This document shows positions 26,862 to 35,230 of a stretch of 64,000 bases of DNA, piece by piece. Numbering within the stretch: the first letter of the stretch is position 1; every line of letters starts with the position of its first letter. The stretch covers positions 297,035 to 361,034 of the forward strand of contig JAGKWU010000003.1 of the NCBI GenBank assembly GCA_021151695.1. Reading direction: 5' to 3'. Below the pieces are notes generated by a model, which saw only the letters and a list, made by a program, of their open reading frames with translations, was not told where the DNA came from and did not search any database. The stretch is from Cellvibrionaceae bacterium (lineage in GTDB: Bacteria; Pseudomonadota; Gammaproteobacteria; Pseudomonadales; Cellvibrionaceae). A program made the translations under genes and the position numbers.

Positions 26862-28409
26862 TTAAAGCGCTTTTTCGCGCGCTGGAAATAGTGCTGAAGC
26901 GGCTTGCATGCTGCCATGCAGTTGCTTCAGCGCCTGTGAATGAATAGGAAAGTTGAGTGCACAACGACGAATAAAATCGGCGATATCTCTCAAATTATAT
27001 TTGTGAGCTTGCTGGTTACCTGGCCTCAACTGTGCCTGCTCGGGAAAAATGCCATAACCCGCGAGCAGGCAATGCCAGGACGCAGAAGGATAATAACCAC
27101 CAATAGCTTGTCGCTCTATTTCCTGGGTAAGGTTCTCGCCTGCCATCCAGGTCTCTAATAATGCGCGCAGGGATTCCGACAAATAATTGTTAGTGCTATT
27201 AGCTCGCCAATAATCAGAGTCGTTGCGTGAATTCACGCGGTAGTGACAGACAATATAATCACGCACCGCTTCAAAACGGCGATTAATTACCGCATTGAAA
27301 TTTCCTTGCTGCTGCTCGCTATTACCGCCCTGCTCATAGGCTTCGGCAAATGCCAGAATCGTCTCTTGTACCAGGTGCAACGCGGTTGCCTCCAGCGGTT
27401 CGATAAAGCCCTGCGACAACCCTACCGCCAAACAATTTTTCGACCAATGCTGCTCCACACGCCCCACCTTCATCTTCAAGTGGCGCGCCTCCACATCAGC
27501 ATCCTGCAAATGTAATTGCCGGCGCAATTCAGATTCAGCAGCGTCCGGCGAACAAAAATCGGAACTGTAAACATAGCCGTTACCAATACGGCTGGTGAGC
27601 GGAATATTCCACATCCAGCCATGACTCAACGCAGTGGACACAGTTTGCGGATGGAGTGATTTTCCTTGTGGGCTTGGCATCACCACGGCTGAATCATTAA
27701 ATAAATTTTTAGCAAAACTGATAAAAGGCACCTTCAAGGTTTGCTGGATCAGCAGCCCCGAAAAGCCCGTACAATCAATAAATAAATCAGCTTCACAGGT
27801 TTGCTGATCCTGCATAACCAATTGTTTGATATATCCGTTCTCTCCCACTTTCACTTCCTGCACTCGCGCATCCAAATGGCGAACGCCAAGCTGTAGTGCG
27901 TGTTTGCGCAAAAATTTTCCCAGCAGCCCGGAATCAAAGTGATAACCATAACCAACTTTAAAGGGGAATTCGTAAGCCGCTATGGGAGCCAATTGGTGTT
28001 CGGCCAGATAGCTGGCCAGGAAGAATTCGTCGGGATGAGCGGCGAGATCAATTCCTTTGCGCCGCAAAAAGCTGTTATAAAAAAACGCAGGTGCCGTATA
28101 GTCATCTGGCTGCGACGGGAAAGGATGAAAGTAATCTGTAAAACCAACTTTCGTCGACCACCCTTTGAATTTAATGCCTGTTTTATAAGTAGCTGCACAC
28201 TCGGGCATCCAATCCAGTTCCGAGATACCCATATAATCAAAAAAACTTTTCAGCTGGGGCGTTGATCCTTCACCAACCCCGATGGTGCCGATTTCACTGG
28301 ATTCCACCAACAAAATATCCACGCTGCGATCACGCCAGCGCCTAGCAAGGATATTTGCCGCCATCCACCCGGCAGTTCCGCCGCCGACAATAATTATTTT
28401 TTTATACAT
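26862..28409 (-). CDS. PrnA-like flavin-dependent halogenase 1
   Basis: 515 aa, start ATG 28407-28409 (MYKKIIIVGGGTAGW) with GGCGAG six bases upstream. The FAD-binding G-x-G-x-x-G is at residues 9-14. The family WxWxIP motif is present as WMWNIP (265-270). Catalytic Lys is K76 in ATYKTGIKF, aligning with PrnA K79; Glu is E340 in EPLEAT, aligning with PrnA E346, with Ala where PrnA has Ser347. Known relatives chlorinate or brominate tryptophan or indoles using reduced FAD. No flavin reductase or tryptophan pathway is nearby. It is cytoplasmic by sequence (no signal), and lies between two amylase genes downstream of TBDR 2, a recurrent but unexplained neighbourhood. Confidence 0.88.
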   Translation of the reverse strand: MYKKIIIVGGGTAGWMAANILARRWRDRSVDILLVESSEIGTIGVGEGSTPQLKSFFDYMGISELDWMPECAATYKTGIKFKGWSTKVGFTDYFHPFPSQPDDYTAPAFFYNSFLRRKGIDLAAHPDEFFLASYLAEHQLAPIAAYEFPFKVGYGYHFDSGLLGKFLRKHALQLGVRHLDARVQEVKVGENGYIKQLVMQDQQTCEADLFIDCTGFSGLLIQQTLKVPFISFAKNLFNDSAVVMPSPQGKSLHPQTVSTALSHGWMWNIPLTSRIGNGYVYSSDFCSPDAAESELRRQLHLQDADVEARHLKMKVGRVEQHWSKNCLAVGLSQGFIEPLEATALHLVQETILAFAEAYEQGGNSEQQQGNFNAVINRRFEAVRDYIVCHYRVNSRNDSDYWRANSTNNYLSESLRALLETWMAGENLTQEIERQAIGGYYPSASWHCLLAGYGIFPEQAQLRPGNQQAHKYNLRDIADFIRRCALNFPIHSQALKQLHGSMQAASALFPAREKAL

Positions 28410-28427
28410 AGGCATCTCGCCACAGAC

Positions 28428-28451
28428 TTGCGCCCTGCAAGCAGGGCGCAA
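28428..28451 (-). other. Intercistronic hairpin, amylase copy 2 / halogenase 1
   Basis: A perfect 11-bp stem TTGCGCCCTGC / GCAGGGCGCAA around a 2-nt loop, without a T-run on the minus strand. It lies between the amylase stop and the halogenase ribosome-binding site, likely a processing or stability element. A similar GTTGCGCCC-leading hairpin follows halogenase 2 (33577-33599). Confidence 0.6.
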
Positions 28452-28457
28452 CAATAA

Positions 28458-30305
28458 TTAATTCAGTTCAATTAATTGCGCGGACTTAGCGGGCAATGAC
28501 AAGCTTTCACCCAAGCTCACTGATTTTCCGCTCATAACATCCACCCCCGCTTTTTTATCGCTGAGGAATTGATGGAAGCGTTTTAGCTCCAGCGTTTTTG
28601 GCTCGGCATTTTTATTAAGCACAACCATCACCGCTCGCTTGTCCAGATAACGGAAATAGACGTAAATACCATCGGTCGGTGCAAAGTGCTGCAACTTGCC
28701 ACTGTGAACCACCTCGGAGGATTTACGCCAGTTCAGCAGTTTCTTCATAAAAGCCTGCATGTCGCGCTCTTTGGCGGTGAGTCCCTTGCCGGTAAATGCA
28801 TTTTTGGCATCCCCATTCCAACCACCCGGCATATCGGCACGTACAGCACCGTCATCGCGTTCTTTGGGGCTGGTCATTAAAATTTCAGAGCCATAATAAA
28901 ACTGCGGAATACCGCGCATGCTAGCCATATACACCATAGCCATTTTGAATAAATCCACGTCTTCGTCGAGCAGGGAATAAATGCGCGAGGTGTCATGGTT
29001 TTCGGCAAAAATCACCAAGTTGCCCGCATCGGGATAAACAAAATCATTCGCCAGTGCTTCATAAAGACGAACAGTGCCAGTTCCCCAGGCCTCAGGTTCG
29101 CTCAACGCAGTACGCAGCGCTTCATGAATCGGAAAATCCATCATGCTGGGCATATAGGGCACGTGGCCGTCAGGATTAATTTTGCCTCGCTGCCAGTGTG
29201 CCACTATGGCAGGGTTGTTACTCCACTCCTCACCGACCATGGAGAAGTCGGGATACTCATCCAGCAGCGCTTTACCCCACTGCGAAAGAAATTTTTCATC
29301 CGAGTAACCATAGGTATCTTCGCGTATGCCACTCAAGCCAGCGTATTCCACCCACCAGATAGAGTTCTGGATTAAATAGCGTGCGAGTAAAGGATTGCGC
29401 TGATTGAGATCTGGCATCGTCTTCACAAACCAGCCGCCCACAAATATTTCCCTATCTTCCGGTGCGGCATGAGGGTCTTGAATTGTTGTGCGCCTATGAG
29501 ATGTCTCTGTGTAGTGATCGGGAAAGTTAACCCAATCTTTGGTCGGCAAATCAGCCATCCACCAATGGCTTGAGCCTATGTGATTAAGCACTATGTCTTG
29601 TATAACACCCAGTCCGCGTTTGCGCGCGTCACCGACAAATTGCTTGAAGTCTGCATTGGAACCATAGCGACTATCGATTTTGTACAAATTAGTTGCGGCG
29701 TAGCCGTGATACGAATATTTCGGCTGATTGTTTTCGGTGAGAGGGGTGGGCCATATCTGCGTAAACCCCATAGCCGCAATATAATCCAGATGCGCACTCA
29801 TACCCGCTATATCACCACCGTGACGACCACCACTAAATTTTCTGTCAGGGAGCTCAAGCATGCCAGGGGCTTTGTCGTTGGAGGATTTGCCATTGGCAAA
29901 ACGATCAGGGTTAATCAAATAAATAGCATCAGAAGGTAAAAAACCTTTGCGTGAAGCCGAACCAGGTTCGCGCGCCAGCAATTGATAAGTGAAACTGCTT
30001 TTTAGCTGGTTATCGCGCATAAAGCGGATAGGAAATTTCCCTGGTTTGGCATCCGCCGCAATATCTATAGTCACAAATAGATAGTTGGCGCTCTCCACTT
30101 TTTTGGTCTCAATGAGGCGCACACCAGGATAATCAACCAAAGGTGTAGTACTGCCAATATTTTCGCCATACACCAGGAGTTCAACCTGGTGATACTTCAT
30201 GCCCACCCACCAATTGGCTGGCTCAAGATGTTGTATGGAAAACTCCGCCGCAGAAACACGGCAGACCAAGAGTAAACCTACACAGAAAACCCACAGCCTT
30301 TTCAT
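28458..30305 (-). CDS. Cyclomaltodextrinase/neopullulanase-like GH13 enzyme (SusA type), copy 2
   Basis: 615 aa, start ATG 30303-30305 (MKRLWVFCVGLLLVCRVSA-AEF) behind AAGGGGTACTT. It is exported. The N-terminal beta domain (SIQHLEPANWWVGMKYHQVE) and the barrel closely follow copy 1 at 21491-23347: DIVLNHIGSSHWW, MPDLNQRNP, nucleophile Asp in GIREDTYGY, Glu in VGEEWSN, FAENHDTSR. The two copies clearly arose by duplication but sit in different operons. It lies downstream of TBDR 2 with a terminator between them, and upstream of halogenase 1, consistent with periplasmic hydrolysis of imported maltodextrins at a lower level than the receptor. Confidence 0.9.
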   Translation of the reverse strand: MKRLWVFCVGLLLVCRVSAAEFSIQHLEPANWWVGMKYHQVELLVYGENIGSTTPLVDYPGVRLIETKKVESANYLFVTIDIAADAKPGKFPIRFMRDNQLKSSFTYQLLAREPGSASRKGFLPSDAIYLINPDRFANGKSSNDKAPGMLELPDRKFSGGRHGGDIAGMSAHLDYIAAMGFTQIWPTPLTENNQPKYSYHGYAATNLYKIDSRYGSNADFKQFVGDARKRGLGVIQDIVLNHIGSSHWWMADLPTKDWVNFPDHYTETSHRRTTIQDPHAAPEDREIFVGGWFVKTMPDLNQRNPLLARYLIQNSIWWVEYAGLSGIREDTYGYSDEKFLSQWGKALLDEYPDFSMVGEEWSNNPAIVAHWQRGKINPDGHVPYMPSMMDFPIHEALRTALSEPEAWGTGTVRLYEALANDFVYPDAGNLVIFAENHDTSRIYSLLDEDVDLFKMAMVYMASMRGIPQFYYGSEILMTSPKERDDGAVRADMPGGWNGDAKNAFTGKGLTAKERDMQAFMKKLLNWRKSSEVVHSGKLQHFAPTDGIYVYFRYLDKRAVMVVLNKNAEPKTLELKRFHQFLSDKKAGVDVMSGKSVSLGESLSLPAKSAQLIELN

Positions 30306-30404
30306 AAGTACCCCTTCGTTATTCATCCTGGTTTTCAGCCACTATTTGTATATTCAAAAAACTAAAAAATTAATACCGCCAGTTCATCCCATAATAAAAA
30401 ATCA

Positions 30405-30431
30405 CCCACAGGCATATCCCCGTGGGTGATT
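30405..30431 (-). terminator. Terminator between TBDR 2 and amylase copy 2
   Basis: AATCACCCAC / GTGGGTGATT (30410-30419 with 30422-30431), with T-run on the minus strand. It lies 24 bp past the receptor stop. No operator lies between it and the amylase start, so downstream genes probably depend on read-through. Confidence 0.85.
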
Positions 30432-30455
30432 CTCCATTAGCTCTCCTTAGCTAGA

Positions 30456-33254
30456 TTAAAGTTTGTAGTTGAAACCAAAAAAGTACTGGCGGCCAAAATA
30501 CTGAATACTGCCAGTCTGCGCCTCTGTACCAAAATAAGTCTTGGATGGTTCATCAGTCAGGTTGTTGACCTGAAAAATTAATTCTAGACCATTCTCAAAC
30601 TTATATGAGGCCTGGTAATCCAGCACCGACTCGTCAGCATAGAAAACCTCCTGGGTTTCTACCGCCACCTGGTTTGCCACAAATGCCTGACGGTATCTGT
30701 AGTTCAAGCGTGTCGAGAAGCCATCCAGATCGTAAAACAAGGTCGCACTAAAGTTGGATGGAGACAAACCCGGCATACCTATATCCTTGGATGCCCCGCC
30801 CAAATTATTGACGCGCTCAACGTCGCTATCCGCGTAGGAATAACTACTGCTTACACCGAGGCCGGCCCATTTACCCGGGAGGAAATCGAAGGTTTGGGTA
30901 TAACCCAATTCAATACCCTGGATATAACCGCCCTTGGTATTGTTGTAAGCAGTTTGATATTGACCGCCAGGCTTGAGTGGATTGCCTGTATTTGGATTGG
31001 TATCAGGCACGTTAAAGCCAAGCGCTTTGAAATCAACATTGAGCAAGGTTATTTGCTCGATAAATGATTCAATATCCTTACGGAAACCAGCAACTACAAT
31101 AGCGCCTTTGGTGTCTTCAAAATAATGCTCGTAAGACAGGTCATATTGTTTCGCGTAGAAAGGATCCAACAGCGGGCTGGTGTTACCCCAAGCGTTGAAT
31201 TTATCTTCACCATCAATCCACGAACCCGCGCCCGATTTCAATTGACTCACGGGTGGACGAGCCATGACTTTAGCCGCCGCAAAGCGAACCGTGTCCTGCT
31301 CGGTTACTTTGAAATTCAAGTTTAACGATGGCAAATAATCTGTGTATTTTTGACCTAGGTTATTTTTAACATAGTCATTGCTAACAACACCGCGACCATC
31401 CGTCATAGCCACGCCAGCGCCGCTACCAATCTGCAAAATGCCGTCACTGGATTGGTCTGACTCAACGACGCGCACACCAAAATTACCGCTCAGCGGGACA
31501 GAGCCAAGATCAGCTGCGAAATTGGCCATCACGTAACCGGCCAATACATCCTCTGTTACGGTACCGGATTGGATCATAGTCCAGTTATTGGCCCAGTTAG
31601 CCACCGGATTCCAGTCGCGGCCACGAGTCTTTTCTACTGCCGCAATTGCATCATCAAAATCTATCGCAAAGAAGTCAGGCATGCCTTTCAATTCACCGCG
31701 GAATTTCACGGTTTTGACCATATCGCTGGTTAACTTGATAGGAAATTCAGTGGGATGATTGCCAAACTCCGAACCGTAACCATCCTGGCCGCGTTTGCCG
31801 GTATATTCGCGCGATGAATTGCGAATACCTGCTTCAACCGACGTTACAAACCCGGCATCAAAATCGTATTTGATATCGATTTTTTGCGCATTGATTTCAT
31901 TGTGAGTAATGAATGGCCATTGGCCAACTTCGGTGAGCGCAATGCGATTTAAATTGGTGTAGCTTTGGTTAGAGGAAAATTGCGCAGGGTTTAAACCTTT
32001 GTTGAGATAGACAATGGTTTCTGCTGAGCGCACTGGATTGGCCACAGAGGTGTCGTTGTACAACAAGGCGCGGGTACCGCCGTTTTGGAAATCGCCATCG
32101 GAATCAGAATAGGAAATGTCCGCGGAAAGAGTCCACTTACCCAATTTCCACTCCGCATTCAAACCATAAGAAGTGACCTCGGCTTCGCGTGAGTCATTGT
32201 CGTTAACGGTAAACACTGCAAAATTGGTGGTTCCATCACCAGACACTGTACCGCCAACCATATTGTTATCCACCACTACCGCATCGGTAATCGTGTTGGC
32301 TGATTGCAAGGTTTTTACACGGAAACCGCGAGCGAAAGCTTCGGAATCTGCCTTGCTGTTAAAAACATCACCTTTAAGCGTGAAATCTTCGGTGGGCGCC
32401 CATACGAAAGTACCGAGATAACTATCGCGCTTCTCTTCACCACCGCGCTGCTGAACCTCCATACCTTCACTGATATATTCGGTACCCGCATCAGCATCCA
32501 CATTGCGGTTGCCGCTATAGTTCAAGCCGATATATTGGTTGGCAACACTTGGCGCATCCAGCTTCGCATAACCCAGGGCAACACCAAGCGTATCCTCAAG
32601 GTATTTACCCTGATAGGAAATATTAAAGCGGTGACCGAGATCAATGGCGTCCTCTACTTCGGAGGTACGACTATTTGAGCTGCCACGCAGACCAACATTA
32701 AAAGAATGCTCTTGGGTATTTTTTAACGGGTTTACAGTCGTCAGTTCAATAGAGCCAGCCACACCACCCTCAATGAGAGACGCCTTCGGCGATTTGTAAA
32801 CAGCCGCCTGGGAAATTAATTCCGAGGGGTAAACATCAAATTCTATGCGGCGACCTGCAATGGGTCCGGTGCTGGTACTGACTTGCTCGCGACCGTTCAT
32901 GGTGGCGAACACGAAGTCTCCACTCATACCGCGGATATTTAATTCGCTCGCTTGGCCACCAGTACGCACCGAGGTTACACCAGGAAGACGTGAAAGTGAG
33001 TCCGCAATAGAAACATCGGGCAAACCGCTAATATCATCAGATGAAATAGCTTCAATTACAGTATCAGAGTTGCGCTTCGCATCAATCGCATTGAGCACGC
33101 TCTGACGGAAACCAGTGATAATAACTTCACTAACCTCTTCTTCCGTGGCGGCCTTTTTCTCCGCTTTTTGTTGCGCATATACCAATTGCGATCCCGCCGC
33201 GAGCGTCATAGTCGAGATGACAGCAAGCATGCGATTAAATTTAGTCTTTGTCAT
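30456..33254 (-). CDS. TonB-dependent outer-membrane receptor 2
   Basis: 932 aa, start ATG 33252-33254 (MTKTKFNRMLAVISTMTLAA), signal peptide cut at VYA-QQK. The 18 in-frame residues upstream lack a signal sequence and are rejected. The TonB box region VSEVIITGF is followed by a plug with PDVSIADSLSRLPGV, LNIRGM, NGREQVST and SPKASLIEGGVAG. The barrel ends GFNYKL, with Leu rather than the usual terminal aromatic residue. It is closely related to receptor 3. It has its own operator-linked promoter at 33358-33405 and is followed by a terminator and then an amylase, a halogenase and a second amylase, so it probably imports maltodextrins or a related alpha-glucan. Confidence 0.92.
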   Translation of the reverse strand: MTKTKFNRMLAVISTMTLAAGSQLVYAQQKAEKKAATEEEVSEVIITGFRQSVLNAIDAKRNSDTVIEAISSDDISGLPDVSIADSLSRLPGVTSVRTGGQASELNIRGMSGDFVFATMNGREQVSTSTGPIAGRRIEFDVYPSELISQAAVYKSPKASLIEGGVAGSIELTTVNPLKNTQEHSFNVGLRGSSNSRTSEVEDAIDLGHRFNISYQGKYLEDTLGVALGYAKLDAPSVANQYIGLNYSGNRNVDADAGTEYISEGMEVQQRGGEEKRDSYLGTFVWAPTEDFTLKGDVFNSKADSEAFARGFRVKTLQSANTITDAVVVDNNMVGGTVSGDGTTNFAVFTVNDNDSREAEVTSYGLNAEWKLGKWTLSADISYSDSDGDFQNGGTRALLYNDTSVANPVRSAETIVYLNKGLNPAQFSSNQSYTNLNRIALTEVGQWPFITHNEINAQKIDIKYDFDAGFVTSVEAGIRNSSREYTGKRGQDGYGSEFGNHPTEFPIKLTSDMVKTVKFRGELKGMPDFFAIDFDDAIAAVEKTRGRDWNPVANWANNWTMIQSGTVTEDVLAGYVMANFAADLGSVPLSGNFGVRVVESDQSSDGILQIGSGAGVAMTDGRGVVSNDYVKNNLGQKYTDYLPSLNLNFKVTEQDTVRFAAAKVMARPPVSQLKSGAGSWIDGEDKFNAWGNTSPLLDPFYAKQYDLSYEHYFEDTKGAIVVAGFRKDIESFIEQITLLNVDFKALGFNVPDTNPNTGNPLKPGGQYQTAYNNTKGGYIQGIELGYTQTFDFLPGKWAGLGVSSSYSYADSDVERVNNLGGASKDIGMPGLSPSNFSATLFYDLDGFSTRLNYRYRQAFVANQVAVETQEVFYADESVLDYQASYKFENGLELIFQVNNLTDEPSKTYFGTEAQTGSIQYFGRQYFFGFNYKL

Positions 33255-33357
33255 AATCCAACCCTTTCCATCGGAAATTAATATTATTTTTTGCGACATA
33301 AACACCAAATCATTTCGTCAGGAAATTGAATTGGCATCAGCCTATGGCGCCGCAGTG

Positions 33358-33405
33358 ATGGTAAGTGTGGGGTTAGGTGCTAACAATAGACTGCATACGT
33401 ATTCA
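33358..33405 (-). promoter_or_regulatory. Operator and promoter of TBDR 2
   Basis: Minus strand: operator TGAATACGTATGCA (33405-33392), 5 bp, -35 TTGTTA (33386-33381), 17-bp spacer, -10 TACCAT (33363-33358). There is only one clear operator here; TTACGCATGC directly upstream is a weak partial match. The leader is about 97 nt. The 354-bp gap 33255-33608 holds this promoter and a hairpin, no gene. Confidence 0.8.
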
Positions 33406-33576
33406 GCATGCGTAACAATTAAGCTAAGCTCATTTTCCATCGATAGTTACAAATGCCTGGAAGGCAGCGAACAAGTGAATCGCTCATCGAATATAAACTA
33501 TCAATAGTTTTTTATTTAACGCAGAAAATCTGAAGGAAAGTAAATATTACTTTTTTGTCGCCATATACATTATTGT

Positions 33577-33599
33577 GCCCCGCATAAAATACGCGGGGC
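33577..33599 (-). other. Hairpin after halogenase 2
   Basis: GCCCCGC / GCGGGGC (33577-33583 with 33593-33599), 10 bp past the halogenase 2 stop. The minus strand lacks a T-run right after the stem, so it may be a 3'-end stabiliser or a weak terminator. Confidence 0.5.
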
Positions 33600-33608
33600 G
33601 CAACAACA

Positions 33609-35117
33609 TTATTTAATCAACATTTGCAATTGCTGATTGTGTGGCTTGAAATTAAGTGCGCAGCCACGCAAATATTTTTGCATGTGACTCATACTATATT
33701 TGTGCGCAAGCTCGTTACCCGGACGCAATTGCGCTTGAGCAGGATAAATTCCTTTGCCCGCCAAGAGACAATTCCAGGACACATTCGGAAAATAAACATC
33801 CAGCTTTTGTCGCTCCAATTCATCCGTGATATTTTTTCCTGCCATCCAGGTTGTCAGGATTGAGTGCAGAGATGGCGAGATCTTTTCGTTGCGGCCACAT
33901 TCAACCCAATAATCAGTATCTGTACGCGAAGTAATACGATAGTGACACACGATGTAATCGCGTACGGCATCAAATCGCGCATTAATCCGCGCATTAAATT
34001 CATCCTGATATTGATTGGTATATTGCCCTTTGATGTAGGCTTCGATAAAGCGCACGACGGTTTCTTGCACCATATCCAGTGCAGTGGCTTCCAGGGGCTC
34101 GATAAATCCTTGCGACAAACCAACTGCCAGGCAATTCTTTGCCCAGTGAACAGCGGTACGCCCTACTTTGAACGATAAGTGACGCGCTTGAACATCAGAA
34201 TCCAATAGCCCCAAATGCTGGCGCATTTCAGTTTCGGCTTTATCTGCATCACAAAAACGCGAGCTATACACATAGCCATTACCATGGCGATTGGTCAGTG
34301 GAATTTTCCAGGCCCAACCATATTTCAACGCCGTTGCCATGGTCTGGGGCATAATCTCGCCGCTCTGTTCGGTGGGGAATACAACAGCGGAATCATTAAA
34401 CAAACTTTCTGCAGCGCTAATAAAAGGGACCTTTAGCGCCTGCTGAAAAAGCTGGCTGCGGAAGCCTGTCGCATCCACATAAAAATCAGCATGCAACTTT
34501 TGTCCATCTTCCGTGCGCAGCGCACTTATATTGCCATAACCATCAAGCTCCACATCGACGACTTTTGCTTGCAAATATTTCACGCCTTTGCGCGCGGCAA
34601 CTTTCGCCAAAAATACCCCAAGCAAACCTGAATCAAAGTGGTAGCCATAATTAATTTCGAACGGGAAGTTTTCGGATGCTATAGGCGCTAGATTTTGTCG
34701 AATAAGCTCCGCGGCCAAAAAGAAGTTGTCGGGATGCCCATCAAGATCAACACCATTGCGGCGCAATTGAGAGTTATAAAAAAATGCGGGGGCGCTAAAT
34801 TGATCAGGTTGACACAAAAACGGATGAACATATTGAGTAAAGCCTGGCTTGGTCGACCAATCCTTAAAAGTAATGCCTACCTTATAGGTTGCATTACACT
34901 CCGGCATCCATTCAGATTCTTCCACACCAATGGTATCCATAAAACCCTTTAGCGGTGGCGTTGAACCTTCACCCACACCGATAATGCCGATGTCCGGCGA
35001 TTCAACAAGAGTTATCGTAAAACCCTTATCGCCCAAATGGGTTGCCATGAGATTTGCGGCAATCCAGCCGGCCGTCCCACCACCAACGATCATGATAGTT
35101 TTATTATTGGTACTCAT
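33609..35117 (-). CDS. PrnA-like flavin-dependent halogenase 2
   Basis: 502 aa, start ATG 35115-35117 (MSTNNKTIMIVGGGTAGW) with AGAGAA upstream; the 18 residues before it overlap a terminator and are rejected. FAD site GGGTAG at about 12-17; WxWxIP motif WAWKIP at 268-273; catalytic Lys K79 in ATYKVGITF, the same number as PrnA K79; Glu E343 in EPLEAT. It is clearly paralogous to halogenase 1 and shares its C-terminal LLAGxGIxPxQAQLRPGNxxAHKY block. It has no signal peptide. It follows TBDR 3 across a terminator. The substrate is unknown: tryptophan, an indole, a peptide or an imported compound cannot be distinguished from sequence. Confidence 0.88.
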   Translation of the reverse strand: MSTNNKTIMIVGGGTAGWIAANLMATHLGDKGFTITLVESPDIGIIGVGEGSTPPLKGFMDTIGVEESEWMPECNATYKVGITFKDWSTKPGFTQYVHPFLCQPDQFSAPAFFYNSQLRRNGVDLDGHPDNFFLAAELIRQNLAPIASENFPFEINYGYHFDSGLLGVFLAKVAARKGVKYLQAKVVDVELDGYGNISALRTEDGQKLHADFYVDATGFRSQLFQQALKVPFISAAESLFNDSAVVFPTEQSGEIMPQTMATALKYGWAWKIPLTNRHGNGYVYSSRFCDADKAETEMRQHLGLLDSDVQARHLSFKVGRTAVHWAKNCLAVGLSQGFIEPLEATALDMVQETVVRFIEAYIKGQYTNQYQDEFNARINARFDAVRDYIVCHYRITSRTDTDYWVECGRNEKISPSLHSILTTWMAGKNITDELERQKLDVYFPNVSWNCLLAGKGIYPAQAQLRPGNELAHKYSMSHMQKYLRGCALNFKPHNQQLQMLIK

Positions 35118-35152
35118 TTTATTTCTCTGTTGTGAATCAACCTGAATGTAAA

Positions 35153-35190
35153 TAAAAAAACCGCCCGACAAGCATGGCTCGGCGGGCGGT
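35153..35190 (-). terminator. Terminator between TBDR 3 and halogenase 2
   Basis: CCGCCCG / CGGGCGG (35161-35167 with 35183-35189) with an inner AGC/GCT pair; the minus strand continues with seven T residues. No operator lies between it and the halogenase start 36 bp on, so the halogenase is probably expressed by read-through at a fraction of the receptor level. Confidence 0.88.
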
Positions 35191-35230
35191 CTTCTAATAC
35201 CTAACCCTCAGACGCTGAGGGCTCAGACGA

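Noticed and set aside
26851..26964. 38-residue N-terminal extension of the alpha-amylase
   Set aside because: Overlaps the halogenase 1 end and would bury the signal peptide; the ATG at 26850 has GGAGACG upstream.
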